Shown here: positions 12,151 to 23,895 of the stretch, in pieces | Layout of the letters: the number at the start of each line of letters is the position of its first letter | How positions within the stretch are numbered: position 1 is the stretch's first letter | DNA from: Erythroxylum novogranatense | Lineage: Eukaryota > Streptophyta > Magnoliopsida > Malpighiales > Erythroxylaceae | Length of the DNA stretch: 64,000 nt | Direction: 5' to 3' | Assembly: GCA_029891385.1 (NCBI GenBank) | Contig: CM057228.1 | Coordinates: 52,353,783 to 52,417,782 of the forward strand | Made by a program: the position numbers and the translations under genes | Notes under the pieces: generated by a model | The model's database searches: none | What the model saw: the letters and a program-made list of their open reading frames with translations, nothing else | What the model was told of the DNA's origin: nothing

Positions 12151-15100
12151 TAGATTGTTCAATATGATAGAAGTGATCATTTATCATATGTCCCTCTATT
12201 TTCCATACACTTCATCACTCAATTACTCATTTTCAAAAAGATCACAGTAGACAGACTCAATAAGTCTTTCTGTTACTAATTGGCTATCTCACAATCTTAA
12301 CGATCTCACTTGAATATTTCAAATTACATGCCAACTTTTTTTCGTATGTTGTGGATCAAATCATTATTTCAACCTATTCACTTATCACATTTTATAAATC
12401 CAATACCTCTTTCACCAGTAACCCTAACTCATAATTTTTTTTTTCATGCAGACCAATTCATATAGCTTCATGGATACTTTTTTTTCCAATTCTGAGTACA
12501 CTTTGCCAAGGTGTTTCTCACAAAGACACTTCATCTCTTTTTTGACACTTCAATATATTTTGGTGCTAACACACTGACACTTATGTCCATTTCACTATAA
12601 CAGGTGTTAATTCTCAGTTATCTTTCATATATCATTGACTCCTAGTTCAGATTCATCTCTCCTTTGACAATTCACTGTTCTTTCGTATTCATGAACTCAA
12701 TTCGTATATTCACTTTACTATATTTCATCTGTCCAATTTTGATCTACCTCATCTAACCCATTCATCTTTCACAAGTCACTTTCCTTTGTCTCACTCATCG
12801 CACCATTGTTATACCAATAGTCAATCAGAACTATACAACAAACTCATATTCCTATGAACTCCTATAAGCTTTAAACACTTCTCACTGTTGGAAATTTAAA
12901 CATGTAATCACGTACTTCTCTAACAATTTCTTTGCTCAATCACTTTTATCGGGTACACATACTTCATATTTCCATCACCAAATATTGTTCTTCCGATTTC
13001 ACTCGAAAGTTCAGATTCATTATGGGACTAACCATTTTGAATCCTTAACTCTTAAACTTTCTTACCTCTTCCAGTAAAACTGAATCTAAGACTTCAATAC
13101 ACTAGTAACACTTCATTTTACCCCATATTTTACTCGACATTTTGCACTCTGCATTTCCCTAAATTTAGAAATTAGAAACCCCAATATCTAAATTTGCGCT
13201 ATTCATTTTAGAATTGTCTGTTCAATGTTTTAGACTACACTCTACCTTTACCAGTATAGAATTCATTTGTGCATACCTTTCAAGCTCAATAATTTTCTCG
13301 AAACTACACAATTTGTACATTACAGGAATGCCTTAGCATATCTAATGTCTCCAAGACTTCAAACAATTTCTATCATAGCACCGATACCACTTATCAAAAT
13401 CAACTCCTATTATACTGTTACAACATATTGTATCATACTTTCTGATGTGAAACTTCATCATACACTGCATAATATCCAAATGATATGCTTATTATCAGTG
13501 TCAGCTTCCTTAATTATTCATATCTCTTTTTACTTTTCAACACTTTCAAAATACCATCTATGATCATAGTCATCAATTTATACCATTTGTTTACATCGCA
13601 TAAATCTCTGTTGGGGTACTGTTGACTTCAACAAATATCACTCAAAATTTTCATTGAGTCCACAATTGATTTTTTTTTGGCAATCCCTTGATGAAGGTAA
13701 CATTACCTCACGTCATTTTCAGTTTCCTCTTAGGACTTCTTGTCTCTACTGATTTTCTCTTTTCATTTGATTTCCCTTTAATTCACATCGACATATTCAA
13801 ATGCCTATTCATTCGTACTTGTAGTTCCATACATTCCACTTCGTTTGAGTATTTCACTTTGTGGGTTGGTTTTATTTTTCTTAGATTCAATTTAAGATCT
13901 CCCAACATTTTTGCATCAAATATTATGGAGACCTATTCTCTTCACATTTGCAATAGGATCACCTTAAATTGAAAATCCACTCAGGTAGTTGGATACTTTA
14001 CATTACCTTAAACACAATGCATATAATCTCAGTAGTATATTCCACTTGCTATGCTTGCATCTCCTCTTGAGTACATACTTATTTTCGATTTGTTCCTGTC
14101 ATGACTACTATTAACTTGAATCGTCTGTTCATCTTAACTCAATTAGGGAAATTCTTCTTTGAAAGAAGATTTCTTACTACAATCATCGATACTGTTCACG
14201 AAATTCTCATCAGCCAACTATGTTTCATAATTGTGTTTCAATCATTCTTAGTATCTCAAGAAGATCAATTCCAACTATACTCAATATCTCAATAAGAGCA
14301 AAGTTTTTTTTCTACCATAACTAAATGATCGGAACATCCTTTGCACTAAGGCTCTGTGAGGCACTAAACAATTTCTTTTACACTTATACTTTGGTATATA
14401 TATATCACCCAAAAATCATAAGCTCAATTGTTTCACTAATCATGGTGAGCTCAAAATCCAATGTATACTCACAAAGGTGAATCAACCTAAACTCGACAAT
14501 TCTTTTCACATATCACTATCGTTGTTTCATTTTTCACTTGTCATTGAATTTCATTTCACAAAGTTTTATTCCCATATCAAAACATAATTCTGATATCGAT
14601 AATTCACACAACCATTTTAATTTCAAGCTTGACCTTTCAAGGTTATATCAACTTGACTTATACACTTTATGTCTTTATTTTTCCTCAAACAATCCGTGAT
14701 AAGGTATTCACATTTATGTCACATTCGAGGACATATCACCGAAACACAACAAAATATTACATTCATTGATACAGATACACTACATCTTTATCTGTTTATC
14801 CATCCATTTACCCTTTCTTTATCCATATATATATATTCAACCAATCCAGAATTTCTGATGCACAATCATTAGGAATTTCTAGTCTTATATATATCTTAAA
14901 TATATATATATATATATATTTAATATCCCCTTATACTGATTTACAAACTCTTAGCACAATATTCGCATAACCATTTTGGTTCCAAGCTCATGCTTTCATG
15001 ATCATAACCATTTCACGATTTCATTTCATTCCATCTGTACACTTTAGTCTCCCTTTTTTTTCTCATATACTCATTTTCCTCGATCAATCCTCAACAACAT

Positions 15101-15342
15101 ACCTATTCACACCTATATCACCTCTAAGGATGCATATCCCAATTGAGGTGAACCTTTTTCCATCATACGAGACCAGATCAATTGTCTTCAGTGCTTTTAA
15201 CACTCCAACTTTTAAGGAAATGCTCATGCATGTGACTCATACTGGGGGATCAGTCGCTGTTTTCTGCTATGACATAACTACTATACATACGCATATCACT
15301 TGGCACATAGTTCAGAATGTCCATGTAAGATTGTACTTCTGG
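12151..15342 (-). other. Non-coding interior of element D
   Basis: AT-rich, short open frames only, none with a recognisable domain. Parts look related to the interior of F: the sense strand has TGTGTTAGCAC followed after roughly 80-110 bases by CCAA(A/G)GTGT(A/G)CTCA in both. This may be decayed pol or a conserved non-coding body; I cannot tell. An AT microsatellite lies near 14900-14921. Confidence 0.5.
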
Positions 15343-15354
15343 GCTCTGATACCA
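15343..15354 (-). promoter_or_regulatory. Primer-binding site of element D
   Basis: Sense TGGTATCAGAGC followed by CC, five bases inside the LTR edge at 15360. Same tRNA-Met type as the other elements. Confidence 0.9.
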
Positions 15355-15706
15355 CCTAATGTAGCACCCCACTCCTACGCGACCCAAACTCGACATCGAC
15401 GGTGATATCCGAGTTCGTGCCTCGCGAGGGTGGCTTGCTAAAACACTCATTCAGTAATCGGTACATTGTTTTTCACATAACAATATATGCGAAATTCAAT
15501 GCCCAATTTGGGTCCTCATTCAATCATATACGATTTCATTATACACAATTTCCAATAGTCACTCGGGCCAATTTCCCAAATACAAATATATACTTCATTA
15601 CATAAATAAAGACATGCAATGCAGACGCGAACTGATCCCGACTTCTATCCTTCACTTAAATCCTGCAAATATACTCCCATTGGCCTAACGGGGTATTCTT
15701 CTAATC

Positions 15707-16988
15707 CTGAAAATAATTGCAAATTTTGGGTGAGTTTTGCGAACTCAGTGAGTGACCATCATCGATGGCTCACTCATCACACATCACATAAGACATATAT
15801 TTCATAAATCACATTTCATTTCACATTTTTCCAATATCACACATGTTCATATTATTCCACATTCAATCACTGAACCAATCTCACTTTATTTCCTATATCA
15901 CATTATTTTCCATATTCATATCATTTCATTAACAACCATATTGAATCACATTAACTTGTTCAGTTATTTCACATTCAATATCATTTAACCATTTGTGTCA
16001 TGCATACTCAGTATATATGAATCTCACTTTCCAATTGTTACTATGTTACGACCGAGTGCCTGAACTTTCCCATATAGGGGTCATTGATAACTGTCCCATT
16101 TAGAGCTCATTGATAACTGTCCCATGTAGGGCTCATTGGTTACTATCCCATGTAGGGCTCATTGATAGTTGTCCCATATAGGGCTCATTAATCGTTCACC
16201 TTGTAGTTCTGATCGGTGGCTACTCTAGTCACAACGGCCATTATCTGATCATGCATTCATATATGTAATGCATATGTCACAATGTATCACCCACAATTAT
16301 CTATCCCTTTCAATCACTTCTCATATCATTGGACTTTAGTCCGACATTCCACCCTTGAAGTGGAGCATTTCACAGTTTCGTTCATATCCAAATACACATT
16401 TGTCAATCAAATAAGTATAAGGCTTCTTTTTTTTGCCTTTCACCAAATCAAATTATTCACTCAAATGCATATGGAATGCGCATATCGAAATAATGCATTA
16501 TTTCAATCACAATCAATCCCAAATAGTTCACAATCACACAAATAGTTCACAATCATATTTTAATCAAAATCCTATTTATGCACAATTCAAACACGGAGGG
16601 TCCAAATTCACAGACAATTTGCACTTCTATGTCATAATCTCTCATTTCATCAGACCGTCTGTCCGGAATCCATAATCAAACGCAATTCACTAACCCACCA
16701 TTATTCACCACAGTTTTATAAAGACATAATTTTAAGCACATAATAATTGAGGAACCGTCTAGGTCACTCACCTCATATCCATGCTTGAAACTCGTCCAAA
16801 GCATCAATTTCTCCATTACTTCTTTTCTTCATCAGAGTTAAAATTCCCTAAACCATAATCATCCAAATTCAACATCACATACTGCATAAACACTAAAATT
16901 GAGCTTAGGAAATACAACCTTATACCAATCTTAAGCCATATGAACCAAAACCCTTCAAAAATTAACAAATCAAAAATCTCAATCTTAC
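15707..16988 (-). other. Putative intron in the right LTR of D
   Basis: Donor CAAG|GTAAGATT at 16988 and acceptor TTATTTTCAG|GATT at 15707, in line with the left LTR. The TATA-like TTTAAATAG is kept at 17226-17218. Confidence 0.4.
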
Positions 16989-17419
16989 CTTGATCTTTCA
17001 CCAATCAATGAATTTCTTGGCTTGGATGGAAGCTCTCATCATCATCCACGTTTTTCTCTGCTTGACCACCATGAAAATCCCTCTTGAAGGGCTTAGAAAA
17101 TCAAGACCTAGTTTTGCTTTTCTTCTTCCTCCTTTCTCCACCGAAAGCTCTCACTCTTCTCTCTTCTTCTGTTTCTCTTTTGTTTTTTCTAAGTCCCACG
17201 ACAACTCTCTTCTTCTTCTATTTAAACAAAACCCACTTATCTGATTTACCAAAATGCTATTAATGAGTGCATAATGTCCAATTTGCCCTTACATATAAGC
17301 CTTAAAAACTGACACCGTCGCTCCTTAATTCGATCAGGTAAAAGAAGAAATATGAAAAAACTTTCTCCTAGAGAAATGTTCCTCTCTGTTTGAGCTTTTT
17401 ATAGACACCAAAATCGCTC

Positions 17420-19560
17420 AATTCAGTTCAGAAATGAAGAAGTTATGGCCAAAGCACGTTCGGACCAAAACTAAATCAAGACTGAACATTACACGTAATT
17501 TAACTCCAGAAGTTGAACATTTTAGGGGCTAAATTGTCGATCGGCTCCTTCAGATAACTTGAAGATCCATGTCTCTAGTTGCATTTGAAACAAGAATCAG
17601 ATCTATTGGAGCTCTACAGATCAAGATATCTAAAAAATACTGAAGTCTACTCAGACCAAAACTAAATCAAGACTGAACACTACACATAACTTCACTCCAG
17701 AAGTTGAACATCTTAGAGGCTAAATTGTCAATCGTCTCCTTCAGATAACTTGTAGATCCATGTCTCTATTTTTATTTGAAACAGGAATCCAATCTATTGG
17801 AGCTCTATCGATCAAGATATCTCCAAAATACTAAAGTCTGTTCAGACCAAAACTAAATCAAGACTGAACACTACACGTAACTTCACTCCAGAAGTTGAAA
17901 TCCTTATAGGCTAAATTCTTGATTGGCTCCTTCAGATAACTTGTACATCCATTTCTCTATTTTCATTTGAAATAAGAATCCGATCGATCGGAGCTCTATA
18001 GATCAAGATATCTCCAAAATACTGAAGTCTATTCAGACCAAAACTAAATCATGACTGAACACTACATGTAACTTCACTCCAGAAGTTGAACATCTTATAG
18101 GCTAAATTGTCAATCAACTCCTTCAAAAAACTTGTAGATACATATCTTTATTTTCATTTGAAACCAAAATCTGATCGATTGGAGCTCTATAGATCGACAT
18201 AACTCCAAAATACTGAAGTTTATTCAGACCAAAACTAAATCACGACTGAACACTTCACGTAACTTCACCCCAGAAGTTGAACATCTTAGAGGCTAAATTG
18301 TTTATCAGCTCCTTCAGATAACTTGTATATCCATGTCTCTAGTTTCATTTGAAATAAGAATCTGATCTATTGGAGCTATATAGATCAAGATATCTAAAAA
18401 ATACTGGTGTCTATTCAGACCAAAAATAAATCACGACTAAATACTACACGTACTTTCACTCTAGAATTTGAACATCTTAGAGGCTAAATTGTCGATCGGC
18501 TCCTTCAGATAATGTGTAGATCGATGTCTCGAGTTTCATTTGAAACAAGAATCCGATCGATTGGAGCTCTATAGGTCAAGATATCTCCAAAATACTTAAG
18601 TATATTCAGACCAAAACTAAATCACGACTGAACACTACACGTAACTTCACTCCAAAAGTTGAATTCTTAGAGGCTAAATTGTTGATCGGCTCCTTCAGAT
18701 AACTTGTAGATCCATGTCTCTAGTTTCATTTGAATTAATAATCCAATCGATTGGAGCTCTATAGATCAAGATATCTCGAAAATACTGAAGTCTATTCAGA
18801 TCAAAACAAAATCACTACTGAACACTACATGTAACTTCACTCCAGAAGTTGAACATCTTAGAGACTAAATTGTCAATCGGCTCCTTCAAATAACTTGTAG
18901 ATCCATGTCTCTATTTTCATTTGAAATAAGAATCCAATCGATTAGAGCTCTATAGATCAATATATCTCGAAAATACTGAAGACTATTTAGACCAAAACTA
19001 AATCACGACTGAACACCACAGGTAACTTCACTCCAGAAGTTGAACATCTTAAAGGCTAAATTCTCGATCAAATCCTTCAGATAACTTGTAGATCCATGTC
19101 TCTAATTTCATTTGAAATAAGAATCCGATCAATTTGAGCTCTATAGATCAAGATATCTTCAAAATACTGAAGTCTATTCAGACCAAAACTAAATCACGAC
19201 TGAACACCACACGTAACTTCACTCCAGAAGTTGAACATCTTAGAGGTTAAATTGTCGATCGGCTCCTTCAGATAACTTGTAGATCCATGTCTCTAGTTTT
19301 ATTTTAAATAGTAATCTGATCGATTGGAGCTCTATAGATCAAGATATCTCCAAAATAATGAAGTCTATTCAGACCAAAACTAAATCACGACTGAACACTA
19401 CATGTAACTTCACTCCAGAAGTTGAACATCTTAGAGGCTAAATTGTCGATCGGCTCCTTCAGATAGTTTGTAGATCCATGTCTCTAGTTTCATTTGAAAT
19501 AAGAATCAGATCTATTGGATCTCTATAGCTCATGATATCTCCAAAATACTGAAGTCTGTT
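17420..19560. repeat. ~190-bp tandem repeat array, right LTR of D
   Basis: About eleven units, seen from the recurrence of CTGAACACTACACG-like text near 17480, 17668, 17855, 18052, 18240, 18435, 18625, 18815, 19005, 19195 and 19385. Same unit as in the left LTR, four copies more. Confidence 0.85.
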
Positions 19561-20641
19561 CAGAAAAATATCTAACTCATAACCTTTTAATCTATCATCC
19601 CATTTGGATTTGATATGTTATTTTCAATTCAATGCTCGGTCGGTCGGCCAGCTCTCACTCTGTTGATCGGCCAGCTCTTGCTTGGTCGGTCAGCCAACTC
19701 TCGCTCGGTAGATCGGCTAGCGCTTCGCTTTCGATCGATCGGCGGCCTTCCTTCGATCGGTTGGCGGAGGTCGATCGGCCATCAAAGGTTTCCCAGTCCA
19801 ACATCCTATCTTCCAACTTTCATAACTTTTGACTCAGAACTCTAAATTTTACAAACTTGGTATCGATGGAAATATAAAAGAACGCTCTACAACTTTCATG
19901 AAGGACTTAAAAATTATATCGGCCTCTAAAGGGGTCAAATAGTCCACACAAAATGGCTGATCGATCAGCCCACCTGAACAGCAACAGAACTTCTAGACCT
20001 CATAACTTTCTACACCCTTGTCCAAAATTTCCATACTTTATATCAATGAAAAGGTAAAAACATAATCTACCACTTCCATGAGAACTTAAAGCCAAAATCA
20101 GTCTCTATAATGGTCAAAAATTCAATCAAACTTTCTGTCCTAATCACCTCTTCCTGAACACTTCCAAAATCGATCATAAATCCTAGCCCCGATATCGAAA
20201 AATTGCATACTTTACGGCGTTAGAAAGCTGCAAACATCAGCTACTGCTTTCATTTAGACCACTTTGACTAATTCTATCTAGATCAGTACAGTTTTGTCAT
20301 TGAAGTTTCTGAACACCATTCTTACACTCAGGATGGTTTAGGAACACATCAACTTCACTTATTCCCAATACCACATACATCGCAAACTCAATTTAAATCT
20401 CCCACATGCCAAGCCAACACAAATAATCGATTGCAGAGGATATACGCATACGCATTCCTCAATCACACAAGTCATACAAAATCTCATACAATGTCTATTA
20501 TTAACACAATCAGACACAAAACACCCATTTCATGTACTACCCTCAAAGTAACATTGCAATTGTTCCAATTAACATTACCCAAGTAAAACATTAAACACGA
20601 CTAATTCCTCATTCCAAAAGTGCAAGCATTCATGAATTAAA

Positions 20642-20645
<4 letters not shown>

Positions 20646-20710
<65 letters not shown>

Positions 20711-20742
20711 GTGTGTGTGTGTCTGTGTGTGTCTGTGTGTGA
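20646..20742. repeat. AT then GT microsatellite
   Basis: About 30 AT dinucleotides followed by GT runs with interspersed CT. The matching place in the left LTR (about 11984-12006) has only a short run. Confidence 0.95.
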
Positions 20743-20845
20743 ATATGATGCATGAGCAAGACCAACGCATTTCCTTTGTCTCTCCTTGAGCACATATGTA
20801 CTGAGATTTCGGTTCTAACCCTTAATTTGGGGACATGATGTTACA

Positions 20846-23792
20846 CTCACAAATAGCTTCCGAGCTAATGCCTGAAAGTCTCGGCAATGTCGGTGGGTTG
20901 ACGTTCTAAATGCGCCTCTATAACAGTCAAAATATACAAACATTACCAAATGTACAATCAGAAATATTTAATAATGCACATGTAGCAATTAAAATGTGTA
21001 CAATGCATGCTCGTGAAATTCCCAACGCTATACCAAAAATTCACATCACAAAGTTTTCCTCTAAATTTTAGAAACTCAAAGACACCAAAATCACTCAATT
21101 TGGACCTCAATAGGTCCAATTATTGATAAAACACGGACCTGAAAAATTTTTACTCGGTCCCCTCACTTTGACCTAATCAACCCACGTCAATTTCACCTCT
21201 AAAAATTCCCAATTTTACATAGAAATGAAATTCAATAATTCACGAATTCGATGCCTCGAGAATCAGGTCAATCGGGGATCGGACGAAAAAGTTATGCACA
21301 AAAGAATTAATAGCATTGATAATTAAAACTAATAATAATAAAAATTAAAAAAATTGGCTGAGTGCGTTTTCGCACTCACCCTATCCGGCTCGCCCTCGAT
21401 CTCGCGAGGGCAAGACCATTGGCTCGCCACAGAATTTTCAAAAATAATTTTTTTTTCCAAATTTTCCAAAACCACTTGTTAAACCATCCCTTCTTCCACA
21501 CTACACAACTCTTCACACACATGTCCAAAAATCACAAATGAGGTCTCAATGAAAAGATCACAGAAAACCCTACAAGTTTCATGAAGGGCGTGAAAACCAA
21601 TTTCACCTCTAAGGATGTCAAAAGTTCAATCAAAACTACTGCCTTCACATTACCATTCAAACAATAGAACATTTTTCCCAACATCATATCTTTCCATCCC
21701 CTTTGCCAAAAATTCCAAGCTTTATATCAAAAGAAAGATCAAAACATATTCTAAAATTTTCTTCAATAACTTGGAAGTAAATTCAACCTCTAAACAAATC
21801 AAATTCTCAATTAAGGTTTCTGCCTATATAAGTCATCCTCAACAACAACACAATCTTCCAAAAATCATAACTCCTTATACCTTTATCCAAAAATTCCATA
21901 TCTTATAGCAACGGAAATATCAGAAAACATGCTACAATTTTCATGAAGGACTTAGAAGCCAATTCTAGCTCTAACTAGGTTGAATTCTCCCACTCTTGTG
22001 GCTGCCCTGTTAAGCTTGTAAAATCAACATATAACCTAAACCATATCCGAAATTGAAAAATTCATAACTTACAAGCCCTATATCCAAAAAGAGCATATCA
22101 TACCTCATTACAAAGCTAAAACATTCCTCTACAACTTTCCATAAGATCACTTGAGCTAATTTCAACCATAAAAGTCCAAAATTAGCGTCAGAACACAGAA
22201 ATCACCAAAACCCATACTTAGAGACATTACACACACCAAAACACATTAAGACATAAATTACCATCTGGAAGTTAACAAGCCATAACTTTCAACCTAAAAG
22301 TCGAAAAATGTCATACTTAGTGGCGATAGAAAGCTAACAAGAAAATCTGCAACTTTCATGAAGATCAATTTCACAAAATCTATCTATTTGAGCCTAGAAA
22401 AATTCCCCAAAGTTTCAGGTCACAAATCATTCAATGCTAAAATCACCACTATTCACCCTGTACATATATCTCACTTTCAAAGAAAAATTCAAAACCTTTC
22501 AAGCCACAATTGTACAGAACCTCATCTCAATAGCAGAACCATATAAAAAGTTATGACCAAATTATTGGAACATACAGAAAGTAAATTTTCCAGATTTTAC
22601 ACCTAACTCTACTCCTATCATTCCAACACCATTTCTACACCAATAAGCATCCAATTTAGTCAAGAAATTAGCCAAAATTTCATCAAGATCTTCACTTGAA
22701 CATAAATCCACAAAATTCCAGCACACATACTCAATCATTTTCTGTTAAGAAATAAGCATCTAACATCATTAAAGTCCATCCAAAACACATAATTCAACTA
22801 TACTATACATGTTATATCATTCCTCCTAAACCAATCTTAAATCAACCAAGAAAACAACCTACCCATTTACACCAAACATAAGTTCAAGCAATCAATATAG
22901 AAATCATCACAATAAATGCCTTTAACTACCAATTTAAGAACACAAAGTAAAATTTTTACCTATCAAGCTTCAAATCTTCAATTCTTCACCAACTCACCAA
23001 CTTCCCTCACATCCCTCACACACACGACAACCATCTTCATAAGGGGAAAGGCTTAAGCTTGAACACATGAAGAGGAAGCACTTAAGGTAGAAGAGAAGAG
23101 TAGCAATTTAAAAGAAGGAAGAAACTAACGAAGGAGGAGGAAGAAAGAGACTTTCGGTTGAGAAGGAAAGAGCACTCAAAAATCACCTTTCACTCATTCA
23201 AGGAGAAGTGTCGTGGAAGCTCTCCAAACTTAGGTTAATAATATAACAATTAAGAATAAGACTAAGTAGGCAAGTGACAAGTGTCACTCGCCACTTGTCT
23301 TGTTTTTAAACACTCATTTAGTTCCTTTCCAATTCACATTCAATTTCTACTCCAATTTCTCTCCAAATTCCAATGGCTCAAAGTAATAAATCCTAAAATC
23401 ATGTATCCAATTTTCCAGTGCCATTGGACAGTCTTTTCTAGTACCAGAAATCCAATCAGTTCGCCACTTGGCAATTTTTTCGGTGCAGAAATTTTCTCCG
23501 AAATTTTTTCAGAAAATTTTCTAAAATTCCCTAAAAATGTAAAACACACTAAAATCCACTCCAATTAAATTTTCAAGCACTAAAATCCTATTTTTTTCAC
23601 AAAAATCACATTTACAAACACATATGCCAAGAAATGTCATGAATGCATTTACAGTCATGTGCATGTGCAAAAATTGTCATTCATATATATATAGAGGCCA
23701 TATTATGCCTGATCATGCCGAGATACGTATACACAATCATACCTTGTCCCAAATTACTATTTTACCCTTCTCATCGGTGATGGGATGTTACA
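20846..23792 (-). mobile_element. Truncated gypsy-type LTR
   Basis: The right edge is GGGATGTTACA ending at 23792, so the sense start is TGTAACATCCC. The left end is lost at the D insertion. It carries forward module copies near 21040-21150 and 21225-21300, two small hairpins at 21358-21415, and at least four reverse-facing copies between 21500 and 22380. A donor-like AG|GTAAAAAT is at 22959 and an acceptor-like GACTTTCAG at 20872. A short palindrome AGTGACAAGTGTCACT lies near 23271. No coding sequence. Confidence 0.6.
21358..21415. repeat. Two adjacent perfect hairpins, CpG-rich
   Basis: GAGTGCG-TTTT-CGCACTC is followed closely by GCCCTCG-ATCTCG-CGAGGGC. Both stems are 7 bp without mismatch. 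They stand in the spacer position between opposite-facing modules. Confidence 0.7.
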
Positions 23793-23895
23793 ATATACCT
23801 AATTAAAGAATCAGTTATTTAAGGAATCACGAGGGCTAATCAAGAGGCACATGGAATTTGATAAAAATTGCTTGAGTTAACAAATGCCCGATAGC
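23793..23895. other. Target DNA left of solo LTR E
   Basis: About 100 bp between the truncated LTR and the target duplication of E. It should be continuous with 26747 onward, i.e. possibly interior of element F. Nothing recognisable. Confidence 0.4.

Larger units (their letters stand above)
7745..20845 (-). mobile_element. Element D, LARD-like non-autonomous LTR retrotransposon
   Basis: Two long homologous LTRs (7745-12110 and 15360-20845) flank a 3.2-kb interior with a polypurine tract at the left and a tRNA-Met PBS at the right, so the element reads on the minus strand. No gag, protease, RT or integrase motif was found in the interior. Long LTRs, a non-coding interior and intact priming sites fit the definition of LARDs (large retrotransposon derivatives), which depend on proteins from another element. 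The left LTR lacks about 281 bp present at the left of the right LTR, so no TSD can be read. Confidence 0.75.
15360..20845 (-). mobile_element. 5' LTR of element D (right copy, 5.5 kb)
   Basis: Starts TGTAGCACCCC next to the PBS and ends GATGTTACA at 20845. Same content as the left LTR but with about eleven tandem units (17420-19560) and a much longer AT/GT microsatellite (20646-20742). It is followed by CTCAC, which would be the target duplication if the left end were intact. Confidence 0.8.

Noticed and set aside
14998..15405. 135-codon plus-strand open frame
   Set aside because: It crosses the PBS and LTR edge of D on the opposite strand, with no domain.
19615..19845. Open frames over the TCGGTCGG array
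   Set aside because: Frames arise from a short tandem repeat that lacks stops; both overlapping frames are open for the same reason.
20575..20793. 72-codon frame over the AT repeat
   Set aside because: Translation of a microsatellite (Tyr-Ile repeats).
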